DNA of 64,000 nucleotides, from positions 74,247 through 138,246 of the forward strand of contig CAVYYU010000004.1 of assembly GCA_963772805.1 (NCBI GenBank). The letters are read 5' to 3'. This document shows, one piece after another, positions 54,018 through 63,246 of the stretch (position 1 is its first letter; the number at the start of each line of letters is the position of its first letter). The notes beneath the pieces were generated by a model. It ran no database searches and was not told the DNA's origin. It saw only the letters and a program-made list of their open reading frames with translations. This stretch comes from Legionella_A sp963772805 (GTDB lineage Bacteria; Pseudomonadota; Gammaproteobacteria; Legionellales; Legionellaceae). Both the position numbers and the translations under genes were made by a program.

Positions 54018-54362
54018 ATGGGAAGCTCACTCAGCGAGCGAATCGCAAAAAACCAACTTAGTAAGAAGGTTTCTGATAACTCCAGAAATAAAGTTGCCTT
54101 CCTTGCGCTTAAAAATGATATTGCAGCAGCGCTCACAGATGGCTGGTCGATGAAAGCGATCTGGGAAACTTTATCAATGGAAAAGAAGATATCCTTTTCT
54201 TACAAGACGTTTTGCGTATACGTGACGCGATTGATTAATGCACCATTCAAACCAGATATGCAGGAAAACACCAGGGAAGATGAAAAGGAAAAAAGTAAAT
54301 CACCAAACGAAATCCGTGGCTTTACTTTTAACCCAAAACCTAACCTGGAGGATCTCTTGTAA
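54018..54362 (+). CDS. traK: TraK-like oriT-binding protein
   Basis: 114 residues. It starts GSSLSERIAKNQLSKKVSDN and includes NDIAAALTDGWSMKAIWETL and the SYKTFCVYVTRLI helix-turn-helix-like part, as in IncP TraK. TraK bends DNA at oriT to help the relaxosome. The stop overlaps the traL start. Confidence 0.82.
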   Translation: MGSSLSERIAKNQLSKKVSDNSRNKVAFLALKNDIAAALTDGWSMKAIWETLSMEKKISFSYKTFCVYVTRLINAPFKPDMQENTREDEKEKSKSPNEIRGFTFNPKPNLEDLL

Positions 54363-55087
54363 TGTCAAAAATTCATATAACACTGCAGGGCAAAGGCGGT
54401 GTCGGTAAATCGTTTATCTCAGCCACCACAGCACAATATAAATACCACAAAGAACAATCCCCGCTTTGCATTGACACCGACCCCATTAACGCTACCTTTC
54501 ATGGCTTCAAAGCATTAAATGTCGAACACATTCAGGTCATGAGCGGCGATGAAATTAACCCTCGGCTTTTTGATGAGTTAATTGAAAAAATCGCGCCAAG
54601 CACAGAAGATGTTGTCATTGATAACGGAGCCAGCTCGTTTGTCCCGCTGTCTCATTATCTGATCAGCAATCAGGTTCCTGCACTGTTACAAGAATTTGGA
54701 CACCAAGTTGTGATTCATACAGTGATCACCGGCGACCAGGCGCTCTTTGACACCATCAATGGTTTTTCGCAACTGGTAAATCAATTTTCTGATGACGTTC
54801 AATTTGTGGTCTGGTTAAATCACTATTGGGGTACCATCGAGCACGAAGGCAAAGAATTTGAGCAAATGAAGGTTTATCGCGACAACAAAGACCGAATATC
54901 TGCCTTAATTAAAATTCCCGACTTAAAAAGAGAAACCTACGGGCGCGATCTGACTGATACACTGCAACAAAAGCTGACATTTAATGAAGCTATAGAATCA
55001 CCAGAAAAAAGCATTATGACCCGACAGCGGTTAAAAATTATTCGTGATCAGCTGTTTGGCCAGCTGGATAACGCCAGGGTGGTCTAA
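54362..55087 (+). CDS. traL: TraL accessory ATPase (normal copy)
   Basis: 241 residues with Walker A in LQGKGGVGKSFISATTAQYK and a deviant ParA/MinD fold (CIDTDPINATFHGF, DVVIDNGASSFVPLSHYL). It is coupled to traK (TAATG) and to traM (TAATG). Comparison with it exposes the fusion at 15077. Confidence 0.88.
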   Translation: MSKIHITLQGKGGVGKSFISATTAQYKYHKEQSPLCIDTDPINATFHGFKALNVEHIQVMSGDEINPRLFDELIEKIAPSTEDVVIDNGASSFVPLSHYLISNQVPALLQEFGHQVVIHTVITGDQALFDTINGFSQLVNQFSDDVQFVVWLNHYWGTIEHEGKEFEQMKVYRDNKDRISALIKIPDLKRETYGRDLTDTLQQKLTFNEAIESPEKSIMTRQRLKIIRDQLFGQLDNARVV

Positions 55088-55533
55088 TGTCAGAAAAACT
55101 TAATGAAACAATTCAAGACATTGCTGTCAGGCATGGGGTGGTCTTGGGCAAAGACGATCCTATCCTCATTCTTCAAACCATGAACGAAAGGCTGCTTGAG
55201 GAAAATCGAAAAGCTCAACAGGATATGCTGGCGCAGTTCAAAGAGGAGATGGAGAGCATTTCCTCTCAGTGGAAGGATGACGCCAGGGGAAAAGCCGAAA
55301 AAATTCTCAATTTGGCATTGGCGAGGGGGAAAGAGGCAATGAGCAGATTACTGCAAGAGTCTACAAGTGAATCGGTACATGCCATGAAAAAAATGGTATC
55401 TGATTCACTGGCTGAGGCGCGGGCTTTGACGCAACAGACCCGGAAATTTAGTCGGTTTGCATTGTTATCATCAGCAACAATCTTGACCACATCTTGCTTG
55501 TTTATATTGTTCGTTCTCTTACATATTTTTTAA
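55087..55533 (+). CDS. traM: TraM-like conjugal transfer protein
   Basis: 148 residues, with a coiled coil (RLLEENRKAQQDMLAQFKEE) and a C-terminal membrane helix (LLSSATILTTSCLFILFVLL). It is the last gene of the traKLM operon. It is clearly homologous to 16255-16734. Confidence 0.82.
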   Translation: MSEKLNETIQDIAVRHGVVLGKDDPILILQTMNERLLEENRKAQQDMLAQFKEEMESISSQWKDDARGKAEKILNLALARGKEAMSRLLQESTSESVHAMKKMVSDSLAEARALTQQTRKFSRFALLSSATILTTSCLFILFVLLHIF

Positions 55534-55685
55534 GTAAAGTTTTATACAGATACTTCAAATATACATTTTTTGGGGCGCCACGGGGCATTTTGAAGACAAT
55601 AAAGACTACAAAAAACAACGTTATACAGATAGTAACCATATGATTTACAAGGGTATATTCTAGTTGTTAATGGTCTTTTGTGGTC

Positions 55686-55814
55686 TTAAATATTGGAGGA
55701 GGAAGATCCAAACTCTAAGGCCGACTTTAGTTCTTGAAAAATTTTCTCAAAGTTAGTACCTACCCCACCAACTAGTCCGACAACTAATTCAAGCTTTCAT
55801 CGTCCGTGAGACAT
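55686..55814 (-). pseudogene. N-terminal remnant of an anti-phage dCTP deaminase-like gene
   Basis: Leftward frame from ATG at 55814: five codons, an in-frame TGA, then LELVVGLVGGVGTNFEKIFQ and ELKSALEFG before TAA at 55686-55688. The ELVVGLVGGVGTN block resembles the P-loop-like start of defence dCTP/dCMP deaminases. Only 40 codons remain, plus the internal stop, so it is dead. The rest of 55534-55956 shows no gene. Confidence 0.5.
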
Positions 55815-55956
55815 ATTTTTTATCCTAAACACTATGAAATGACTTAATTATAGACAATGAACTTGAATTAGTGATTTTTACAATTCGTGCCAAATAAATT
55901 CGACACGAGTTCTAAATAGTTTAAAATGCACTAATTAAATCTTTCATGCAAAGAAA

Positions 55957-56934
55957 ATGATCAAAAAAATTAGTATAGTATTTTTTGCCATCTTATTAGT
56001 TACTGGAATGATATTTCACAAATTTATTATCTCAGCAGTTAAAGAATACCGAGCAATTAAAATCTCCAAAGAAAGAGCTAAATATTATACATTAAAGAAT
56101 ACAGCGAATGTGCTTGATATCACCCAGCAACTCATCGAAGATAATTCCATCCCACCTGAATTAAAAGACCAATTAATAACTGGTGAACGCCGGATTTTTA
56201 TATTTAAATATATTAGTGATTCGCAGCCAATCGCAGGCTATTTAAGTTACCTTACCCACGGCAAGCATCCAACCATGATATTTCTACGGGGAGGAAGTAA
56301 GTATTTCGGTATCATGCGACCAAACAATAAGTTCTCCTTTCTAAATGGGTATAATGTTGTGGGAACCCTTTATCGGGGGAATATTTATGGCGGCAAAGAT
56401 GAGTTCGGTGGCGAAGACATCAATGACGTTGAGAATATTATTAAATATATTCCCCAACTAGAAAAGATTACCAATACTACACTACAACCCCCTGTTAATA
56501 TGATGGGTATTAGTCGTGGTGCTCTTGAAATGTTTATCTCCTTATCTCATAGCAGCTATGTGAGAAGCGTGGTGACAAGAGCTATTTCTGTATCTGGCAG
56601 CCTTGATCTGAACGTCACCATGAATAAACGTCCGGAGATGAAGTATCTTTTTAAAGGATTTTTTAAAGAGAGTAAAGAGAGCAATTTTGATAATTGGATT
56701 AAAGTGAGAAATCCTGTAGATAATGTAAAAAATATTCCAAAATCACTTAAAATTTTATTGGTGTACGGGCTTTCCGATGAGCGCGTTTCTATAGATGAAC
56801 AGCTAAATTTCAAGCAGGCCCTAGATAAAGAAAATATTTTTTCTAAATTAATTACCATTCCGGGTGCAGATCACGAATTTGATGCTAAGTTTAATGAAAT
56901 GGAAAAGACCGTACTTAAATTTCTCAATCATTAG
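55957..56934 (+). CDS. Alpha/beta hydrolase with N-terminal membrane anchor
   Basis: 325 residues. The N-terminus is a membrane helix or signal anchor (ISIVFFAILLVTGMIFHKFI). The nucleophile elbow is GISRGA (Ser186), an acid lies in LVYGLSDERVS and the histidine in IPGADHEFD, completing the serine-hydrolase triad. The fold resembles prolyl-oligopeptidase-type peptidases. It probably acts outside the inner membrane, on an unknown ester or peptide. It stands after the tra module as cargo. Confidence 0.82.
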   Translation: MIKKISIVFFAILLVTGMIFHKFIISAVKEYRAIKISKERAKYYTLKNTANVLDITQQLIEDNSIPPELKDQLITGERRIFIFKYISDSQPIAGYLSYLTHGKHPTMIFLRGGSKYFGIMRPNNKFSFLNGYNVVGTLYRGNIYGGKDEFGGEDINDVENIIKYIPQLEKITNTTLQPPVNMMGISRGALEMFISLSHSSYVRSVVTRAISVSGSLDLNVTMNKRPEMKYLFKGFFKESKESNFDNWIKVRNPVDNVKNIPKSLKILLVYGLSDERVSIDEQLNFKQALDKENIFSKLITIPGADHEFDAKFNEMEKTVLKFLNH

Positions 56935-56994
56935 ACCAAAATGGACTTATGTTTGCATTAGCTCCAGTTATTATTGATATTTAGGGGGTTGATT

Positions 56995-57447
56995 TTGCAA
57001 TTGCATTCCAACGAAAAAATAAAAAAAACATTTGGGCTTCTTTCTTTGGCTATAATTAATTGTTCTGTGCTGTATATGATATATTGGTATATATATATAG
57101 TCTGCACAACGAAGGTTGATAATTTTCTCCATATTCTATACGAACCATCAGGAATGCAGTTATTCTTTTTCTTTCTGTCTTTACCTATTTTCATTATTTT
57201 GTCATTTTTAAGCCAGTTACATAGCTATTATTTCAATCTAATAAAATCGTTATTTCCTGGAATTTTAATAGTTTGGTTTTCCTACTTTGTTCTAGTTCTT
57301 TTTGTTGATTTCGTAATTATTTCCTCCACTGGGCATGAGCTTATATACTATGGATGCCTAATGATTTCTCTTGTTGCAATTTCCTATGTTATGTATATAA
57401 CCTATTGCCAATTTATACAATTAACAAAATCCCCAGATAAGGTCTAA
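56995..57447 (+). CDS. Small membrane protein with about four helices
   Basis: 150 residues from TTG at 56995, preferred because AGGGGG lies 7 nt upstream; TTG 56974 is also open. Four hydrophobic segments (LSLAIINCSVLYMIYWYIYI, LFFFFLSLPIFIILSFL, FPGILIVWFSYFVLVLF and CLMISLVAISYVMYITY). No family is recognised. Follows the hydrolase by 60 nt and may share its transcript. Confidence 0.65.
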   Translation: MQLHSNEKIKKTFGLLSLAIINCSVLYMIYWYIYIVCTTKVDNFLHILYEPSGMQLFFFFLSLPIFIILSFLSQLHSYYFNLIKSLFPGILIVWFSYFVLVLFVDFVIISSTGHELIYYGCLMISLVAISYVMYITYCQFIQLTKSPDKV

Positions 57448-57514
57448 AAAATCTGCTAGAAAACCGCAATACAACCCCAATCAGCCATGAGATCAGCTTT
57501 CCCAAGCAACTAGC

Positions 57515-58360
57515 CTAAATAGCTAATAGCCATTGATTTAAGTCATCAATAACTGTATCTATCTTTTCTGGCAAACCAAGCGCCTGAACTCGAGCAGTAC
57601 CTAAAACACGTAAATGCCCAGACCAAAGAAGCTGCATTCTTTCTAATTCATCAGGCTGAAACTGAACTGGGAGAGAAAATACTGTTCTCCGGTTTTGGAA
57701 TGTTTGGGTGATATTATCCTTTAACCGAGTTTTATCAATAAGCTTACTTTCTCGACATAACAACAGTAAATCATGATAGTCCTTCATACGGCTGTTGGCT
57801 GCACCACGCGAAATGAGAGTTTCCAGTTTTTCGGCAAAAATAGTTTCAACTGGATATACTTCCAGCGAAATAGGAGCTTCAAACAATGGCTTTTCTTTAT
57901 AATTAAAAGGTGGCCACTCTAGTAATACTGGATCAACCACATCCCCTACACCAATGTCTACAAAAAATTTATCGCTCATCACCCCAAATTGAACGGAAAC
58001 TCCTATTTGGAACCCAGGATAATTCATATGCTGGTGATCTAAATCGTCAAGATTGATGAACTGCATCTGAAACCCATCATCCAGATTAAGTAAACAAATT
58101 TCTTGCATGATTAATTCTATATTGGGTTTTTCTGCATTTAGTCGTCTGGCTAATAGATCAATATCAATGGTTTCTCTGCCAATAGTCAGGTAATACGATA
58201 ATAGCAACCCGCCTTTGAATATGAATTTATCAGAATACTCAGAACAAGAAAGTCTGGCTAAAAATCGCTCTAGAACCAATAGCTTCCAGACCTCATTAAA
58301 ACTCTTACCTTTTTCTTTACCAATATGTTTCAATCGTGCTTTTAAGGCTTGTTCATTCAT
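57515..58360 (-). CDS. abiEii: AbiEii/AbiGii-type nucleotidyltransferase toxin
   Basis: 281 residues. The nucleotidyltransferase core shows FIFKGGLLLSYYL and the acidic pair in ETIDIDLLARRL, followed by VYPVETIFAEKLETLISRGA and RMKDYHDLLLL, typical of AbiEii. The toxin adds nucleotides to tRNA and stops growth; in Lactococcus AbiE blocks phage. It overlaps its antitoxin gene by 4 nt. Confidence 0.93.
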   Translation of the reverse strand: MNEQALKARLKHIGKEKGKSFNEVWKLLVLERFLARLSCSEYSDKFIFKGGLLLSYYLTIGRETIDIDLLARRLNAEKPNIELIMQEICLLNLDDGFQMQFINLDDLDHQHMNYPGFQIGVSVQFGVMSDKFFVDIGVGDVVDPVLLEWPPFNYKEKPLFEAPISLEVYPVETIFAEKLETLISRGAANSRMKDYHDLLLLCRESKLIDKTRLKDNITQTFQNRRTVFSLPVQFQPDELERMQLLWSGHLRVLGTARVQALGLPEKIDTVIDDLNQWLLAI

Positions 58361-58950
58361 GTTGTCACCGTCAAAATATAAGGCTCAAGATTAAGTCCAA
58401 ATTCTCTCGCATACTGCTGAAGCTTTTTAATATCCAATTTTTTAGACGCCCTACCATTCGCTGCTGCTTTAAGCGCTTTAATAGCAATTTCTTTACTGAG
58501 ATAACGAAAAGCATCTATTATCGTTTTTTCTCTATCAAAAATTGCGACCGTTTCCCGTCCTATTGTGTACATTGTTTTACCTGTTTCCATATCACGCATC
58601 CTAACAATACGAGTATGATCTCGTTTTGGTGCTGTAGTAGAATGAGGAACAGCTATCCAATGCTCTCTTGGCATTTCATCCGTCAGTTCATAAAGAGCCA
58701 AAGCTGAGACTAGGCAGACTATACCTTGCGGAATACTTTTAGCGATTACAATCAGATCTTCCCATTGAAAATCCGCATCAACAGAAGATTCAACACCGCG
58801 ATAAACGCCGTGACCAATGCGTTCAATCCGATTAGTTTTTACATAATAACTGAGCCGGCTAGGATGGATACCTGCTTCACGTGCCTCTGCGGCGTAAAAG
58901 ACTGGTCTTGCAAACAGATCTTTCAATGTAATTTCATTACGTAGTTTCAT
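58357..58950 (-). CDS. abiEi: AbiEi-type antitoxin
   Basis: 197 residues from ATG at 58950. This start is preferred over TTG 58986 because the operator lies between them. The N-terminal winged helix (TLKDLFARPVFYAAEAREAG, LSYYVKTNRIERIGHGVYRG) binds DNA and the C-terminal part blocks the toxin. It begins the operon. Confidence 0.9.
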   Translation of the reverse strand: MKLRNEITLKDLFARPVFYAAEAREAGIHPSRLSYYVKTNRIERIGHGVYRGVESSVDADFQWEDLIVIAKSIPQGIVCLVSALALYELTDEMPREHWIAVPHSTTAPKRDHTRIVRMRDMETGKTMYTIGRETVAIFDREKTIIDAFRYLSKEIAIKALKAAANGRASKKLDIKKLQQYAREFGLNLEPYILTVTT

Positions 58951-58958
58951 ACTTATAA

Positions 58959-59005
58959 TTTTAATATTAAAACCCAATGGGGTCAAATGGGTTTCAATAT
59001 TAAAA
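58959..59005. promoter_or_regulatory. AbiE operator palindrome
   Basis: Two 18-nt inverted arms, TTTTAATATTAAAACCCA (58959-58976) and TGGGTTTCAATATTAAAA (58988-59005), separated by 11 nt and differing at one base pair. They lie 9 bp upstream of the antitoxin start. AbiEi antitoxins repress their promoters by binding such inverted repeats. Confidence 0.8.
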
Positions 59006-59191
59006 TAGTCCCGTCAAAATCTATTGCGTGAGATTTGCGTGTTTGAGTACGACATTGTTATGGGGAATTCTAATTTGAAGTGCGATAGTCTCAAAAGCTG
59101 TATCATGTTCTTGGGGAACTTGAAATAGCAAAGGAGACTGCCACATGGGGCGGTAATCCCCCCATTTTTAACCGAAGCTAAAAGTAGAGGT

Positions 59192-60019
59192 TTAGGCAGC
59201 TAGTACCAATTTTTGCCTTGGGGGAATTCCTCCAATTGCAGTATTTGGTCGTTCATTGTTGTACGTCCAAAGCCATTGTGTCGCATGTAGTTGTACCTCA
59301 GCAATACTTTCAAATAAATATTGGCTTAACCAGTCATACCTAACTGTGCGGTTATACCGTTCAATATAAGCATTTTGCTGTGGATTTCCTGGTTGGATAA
59401 AGACCAACTGTATCTGATTCTTATCAGCCCATTGTCCCAGCAATTTACTGATATACTCCGGGCCATTATCACAACGTATCTGCTTTGGCTTTCCACGCCA
59501 TTCAATGATTTGATTCAGAGCCCGAACAACCCGCTCTGCCGGCAAAGATAAATCCACCTCGATGGCAAGGCCTTCGCGATTGAAGTCATCAAGGACATTA
59601 AATAAGCGATAGCTACGGCCATCCTCTAACTGATCATGCATAAAATCCATCGACCAGCATTCGTTGATTGCATTTGGCACAGCCAATACGTCAGGCTTCT
59701 CCCTGATTAACCGTTTTTTGGGTTTGATTCGCATGTTGAGCTCCAATTCCCGATAGATTCGATAAACACGCTTATGGTTCCAAGCATAGCCCTTCACATT
59801 TCGAAGGTATAAAAAACATAAGCCGAAACCCCAATTACGTTGATTCTGAGCTAAACGCATTAACCAATCCGCTATTATGGTGTTTTCATCGCTTAGTTTA
59901 GGCTGATATCGATAACAGGTTTCACTGATGCTAAACAGGTCGCATGACAAACGAATTGAGACGCCTTTATCAATCACCGCCTTATGTGCCAGCTCACGCC
60001 GGCGCGACGGTGTTACCAC
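59192..60019 (-). CDS. IS407-like OrfB transposase
   Basis: 275 residues, identical to 3017-3844; intact. Confidence 0.93.
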   Translation of the reverse strand: MVTPSRRRELAHKAVIDKGVSIRLSCDLFSISETCYRYQPKLSDENTIIADWLMRLAQNQRNWGFGLCFLYLRNVKGYAWNHKRVYRIYRELELNMRIKPKKRLIREKPDVLAVPNAINECWSMDFMHDQLEDGRSYRLFNVLDDFNREGLAIEVDLSLPAERVVRALNQIIEWRGKPKQIRCDNGPEYISKLLGQWADKNQIQLVFIQPGNPQQNAYIERYNRTVRYDWLSQYLFESIAEVQLHATQWLWTYNNERPNTAIGGIPPRQKLVLAA

Positions 60020-60297
60020 TTTTTTTCAATGGCTTCCCTTAGAATCTCGGCTTTCAGGCGCTCTTCAGCATACATCTTTTTAAGACGACTATTTTCAGCT
60101 TCCAGCTCTTTTAGTCGCGACATCATGGACACATCCATTCCGCCATATTTAGCGCGCCATTTATAAAATGTAGCCGAGCTGATGACATGTTCTCGGCAAA
60201 GCTCTGGAACAGGGGTTCCGCCTTCGGATTGTTTTAGAATCGACAGTATTTGGCTGTCTGTAAATTTTGATTTTTTCATGCAGAATCTCCTGTGCAT
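60013..60297 (-). CDS. IS407-like OrfA
   Basis: 94 residues, identical to 3838-4122. Confidence 0.92.
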   Translation of the reverse strand: MHRRFCMKKSKFTDSQILSILKQSEGGTPVPELCREHVISSATFYKWRAKYGGMDVSMMSRLKELEAENSRLKKMYAEERLKAEILREAIEKKW

Positions 60298-60350
60298 AGG
60301 TTACGAGAAAATTCTACTTTTGGCATCAGTTATTTTTCGGGGAGATTACC

Positions 60351-60607
60351 CTAACTTGACGCATTTGGCATACATTAAAAGAAGAAAACTGTTGGTAAAA
60401 ATATCTATTCATCTGTGTTCGGCTAGATTTAGTTTGTAGTTGATAATCTTTCAGACGTTCAAAAAAGTTGTTGTAAGCTTGTTCGCCAACCAGAGAACTA
60501 GATGATGTTTCAATATAGTAATGTTTTAGAACCTCACATAGGCTTTTACAGTTTAATATGGTGTCATCCAGGTCAAAAAATACGCTATACTTCATGCCAG
60601 CCCTCAT
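60351..60607 (-). pseudogene. HAD-family phosphatase, C-terminally cut by an IS
   Basis: About 85 codons remain. The HAD motif I is VFFDLDDTIL (nucleophile D and general acid D), as in SerB-like HAD-IB enzymes. The start overlaps the KAS III stop (TAATG); a second ATG four codons later has a better ribosome site. The IS at 60350 removed motifs II-IV. Confidence 0.85.
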
Positions 60608-61599
60608 TAAAAATCATAAACAAATGGTTCATAAACAATAGTATTGCTTAGGTTTAAAGCGATTGATCCCCAAGACAGTCCAACCCCAAAACCAGAAAGT
60701 ATTGAATCACCTAAGTTTTTATTTGAGTTAGAATAATGATGACATATTGTTAATGGAATTGATGCTGGCCCAGTATTGCCATAGTTTTTAACAGCTATAG
60801 GCACCTGCGACTCACTTAATTTGATTTTTTTTCGCAAATAATTAAGCATAAAAACATTTGGCTGATGAAAAAAATAATTGTTTATTTTTTCTTTTTCCCA
60901 TGATTTCATATTAAGAACAGAATCGACGGAAGTAGGTACAACACAGAGTGCAAACTCCATTATAGAAACTCCATCCATATTAATATTTCCATCAGTATAA
61001 TCAGAGTTTTTTGGTATGATTAATTTATCATATCCACTACCATCTGTATGAATATCGAATGCCCAGCTGTCATTACCTGCTTCAATAATTGTTGCAGTTC
61101 CGGCATCACCTAAAAGCATTTTAACTTTATGATCATCAGGTGCAATATAACGCGAGATTGTATCGCCAGCACAAAGTAATACTTTCTTACAGCTAGCTGA
61201 GGATATTAAAAGTGCGGCTTGATACAAGCCATATATATAGCCTGAGCATCCGTAATTAATATCAAATGCTACAATGTCATTTTTAAGATTAAGTTTATTT
61301 TGTATGATGCATGCTGTCGATGGCATAATATAATCCGGAGTTTGTGATACAAAGACAACTGCGTCGATATTGTCAGATGCCCCAGATGATGAAAATATCT
61401 TTTATGCTGCCTGAATACAAAGATCTGAGGTGTTAGTTTCTCGTTTAGCAATACCAATTGTTTCAATTCCAGTACTAGCAGAAATTCTATCAACATTTTT
61501 TTGACCAAATTTATCATATAGGTCTTCTGTCTTAAGTAGATCTTTTGGTGTAACTGCAGCAATGGCTGATATTTTTAATCCTTTTAAAACAACATTCAT
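60607..61599 (-). pseudogene. KAS III (FabH-like) beta-ketoacyl synthase with an in-frame stop
   Basis: The frame runs from ATG at 61599 to the TAA at 60607, about 330 codons, but codon 66 is TAA (61402-61404) right after SDLCIQAA. The same frame then goes on KIFSSSGASDNIDAVVFVSQ, TPDYIMPSTAC and later NYGCSGYIYGLYQAALLIS (catalytic Cys region), HQPN (His) and NYGNTGPASIPL (Asn). A single nonsense change, such as GAA to TAA, explains it. KAS III joins an acyl starter to malonyl-ACP. An internal start near 61326 would make only a C-terminal piece. Confidence 0.85.
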
Positions 61600-61602
61600 G
61601 AT

Positions 61603-61845
61603 TTATATCTCCAGAAGCTTTAGCTTCTTTTGTATAAGGTTAAATATTTCACCCAATTTTTTGCATCCCAAAATTTCTACTCCTGTGACAGCTACTTGAT
61701 AATGCGCGCTGATAGCACCAACGGTAGAAACAACACATAAAGAATCCCAGTCACCATCTGTATCAAGGTCATATCCATCATGTAACTCGCAAGTATCTAA
61801 CATCAATAATTTAGATATATCATTTAATAATAATAATTTGTTCAT
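61603..61845 (-). CDS. Acyl carrier protein-like protein
   Basis: 80 residues. DWDSLCVVSTVG has the DSL motif whose serine carries phosphopantetheine. It overlaps the ligase gene by 4 nt and ends 3 nt before the KAS gene. It presumably carries the acyl chain between ligase and synthase. Confidence 0.8.
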   Translation of the reverse strand: MNKLLLLNDISKLLMLDTCELHDGYDLDTDGDWDSLCVVSTVGAISAHYQVAVTGVEILGCKKLGEIFNLIQKKLKLLEI

Positions 61846-62874
61846 TTCTCGCCCTTTAAAATAGCTTTTCTTTGTTTCTTATATCTAGCGCCATATTCAA
61901 TCGATTTCACAAAACAATATTTATGAGGTAATTGATACCTTGCCAATTTTTTAAGGCATAATCCCTTTGCAGTTTTTTTAAACATAACTTCATCAACATT
62001 TTCTTTAAGCTTTATATTCGCAACGACTATGTTTCCAAGAATAGAGTTCTCTTCAGCAATTACAAAAACATCATCAACTTCAGAAAGTTCTAGCAGAACA
62101 TCTTCGACCTCTGAAGGGTAAACCTTCTCGCCACCTACATTTATAATATCTGATTCTCGGCCCAGTATTCGTATACCATCATCATCAATACTGACCATAT
62201 CCTTTGTCATAAACCAACCATCTGATGTGAACGGACTTGGTAGATTAAGATAACCAAGCATTGATGATTTTGACTTGATTTCAAGTTTCGAATCCCTAAT
62301 TCGATATTTAACGTTACTGTCAATAATTTTAATTAACGTAGAGCTATTATTTATAGACTGCGTCTTTATTACTCCAAGTTCAGATAATCCATATGCTTGA
62401 TTAAGCTTAGTATTAGGTAGTTTAGTAATTAACTTTTTAAGCAAAGACTCCGCCATGACCTCACTACCATAATTAATCTGACTTAAATTATTAAATTTAT
62501 ATTTGTCAAAAACTCCATTTAAATGCATAAGGGTTAAAAAAGACGGAGAGGTAATCAATACATTTACATCAAACTCATCTATATGTTCAGCAACACATAT
62601 AGGCGTTCTTTCTTTAGGAATAATCAAACAATTACCACTAGCGAATGCATTTAATATAGTATTAATTCCACCTATATGGTCAAAAAGAAGAAATGAGATC
62701 ACACGTACTGGTCTTAGAGCGGGTTTAATGTTTTCCAGTAAAGGAATAAAGTCATGAACTATCGCTTTACTCTTTCCTGTTGTCCCCGAGGACATAATAA
62801 TCAATCCAGGATTATTTCTTTGTCTAATTGTGTTAATCAAAGAATTTGTTGAACGCAAGTTGGTTTTTATTATA
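61842..62874 (-). pseudogene. ANL-type acyl-CoA/acyl-ACP ligase, N-terminus cut by element B
   Basis: About 343 codons remain. Visible motifs are the P-loop-like MSSGTTGKSKAIVHD, NYGSEVMAESLLKKLI and LNQAYGLSELGV, the DGWFMTKDMVSID hinge, and the C-terminal lysine region. The missing N-terminal part was removed at the IS border (62875); the first ATG at 62858 lies just inside. It would activate a carboxylic acid as an adenylate and pass it to the ACP. Confidence 0.88.
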
Positions 62875-62952
62875 TATAGTGGGTCAAGAAATTCAGACCA
62901 CTAAAGCAGGGTAATTAAGATATAATCCTCGCTCATAAACAAGGTTACAATA

Positions 62953-63246
62953 ATGAGCGAAAAGCGTAAAAAATACACTCCAGCAGAAAAGGCGAAAATT
63001 GCGCTGGAGGCGATTAAAGCCGAACTAACATTAGCACAAATTAGCTCAAAATATGGAGCCCATGCGACTCAAATTAATGCATGGAAAAAACAAGCGTTGG
63101 CGCTGTTTCCGGATTTATTTAGTGATAAGAACAAATCGGAGACTACTGATTATGAAAACCAACTTGGTGAATTATATGAACAAATTGGCCGTTTAAAAGT
63201 AGAAAATGATTTTCTAAAAAAAAAGTCTGAGGTGTTCAGTGGATGA
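62953..63246 (+). CDS. Element B OrfA
   Basis: 97 residues, identical to the other three copies. Confidence 0.92.
   Translation: MSEKRKKYTPAEKAKIALEAIKAELTLAQISSKYGAHATQINAWKKQALALFPDLFSDKNKSETTDYENQLGELYEQIGRLKVENDFLKKKSEVFSG

Larger units (their letters stand above)
59152..60350 (-). mobile_element. IS407-like element, copy 3
   Basis: 1199 bp, same as the copy at 2977-4175. Flanks GGGC and CTAA do not match, so the DNA on one side was lost; the right flank continues a HAD gene and the left flank belongs to the AbiE region. Confidence 0.92.

Noticed and set aside
61326..61402. Frameshift in the KAS III gene
   Set aside because: The sequence after the stop continues in the same frame, so this is a nonsense codon rather than an indel.
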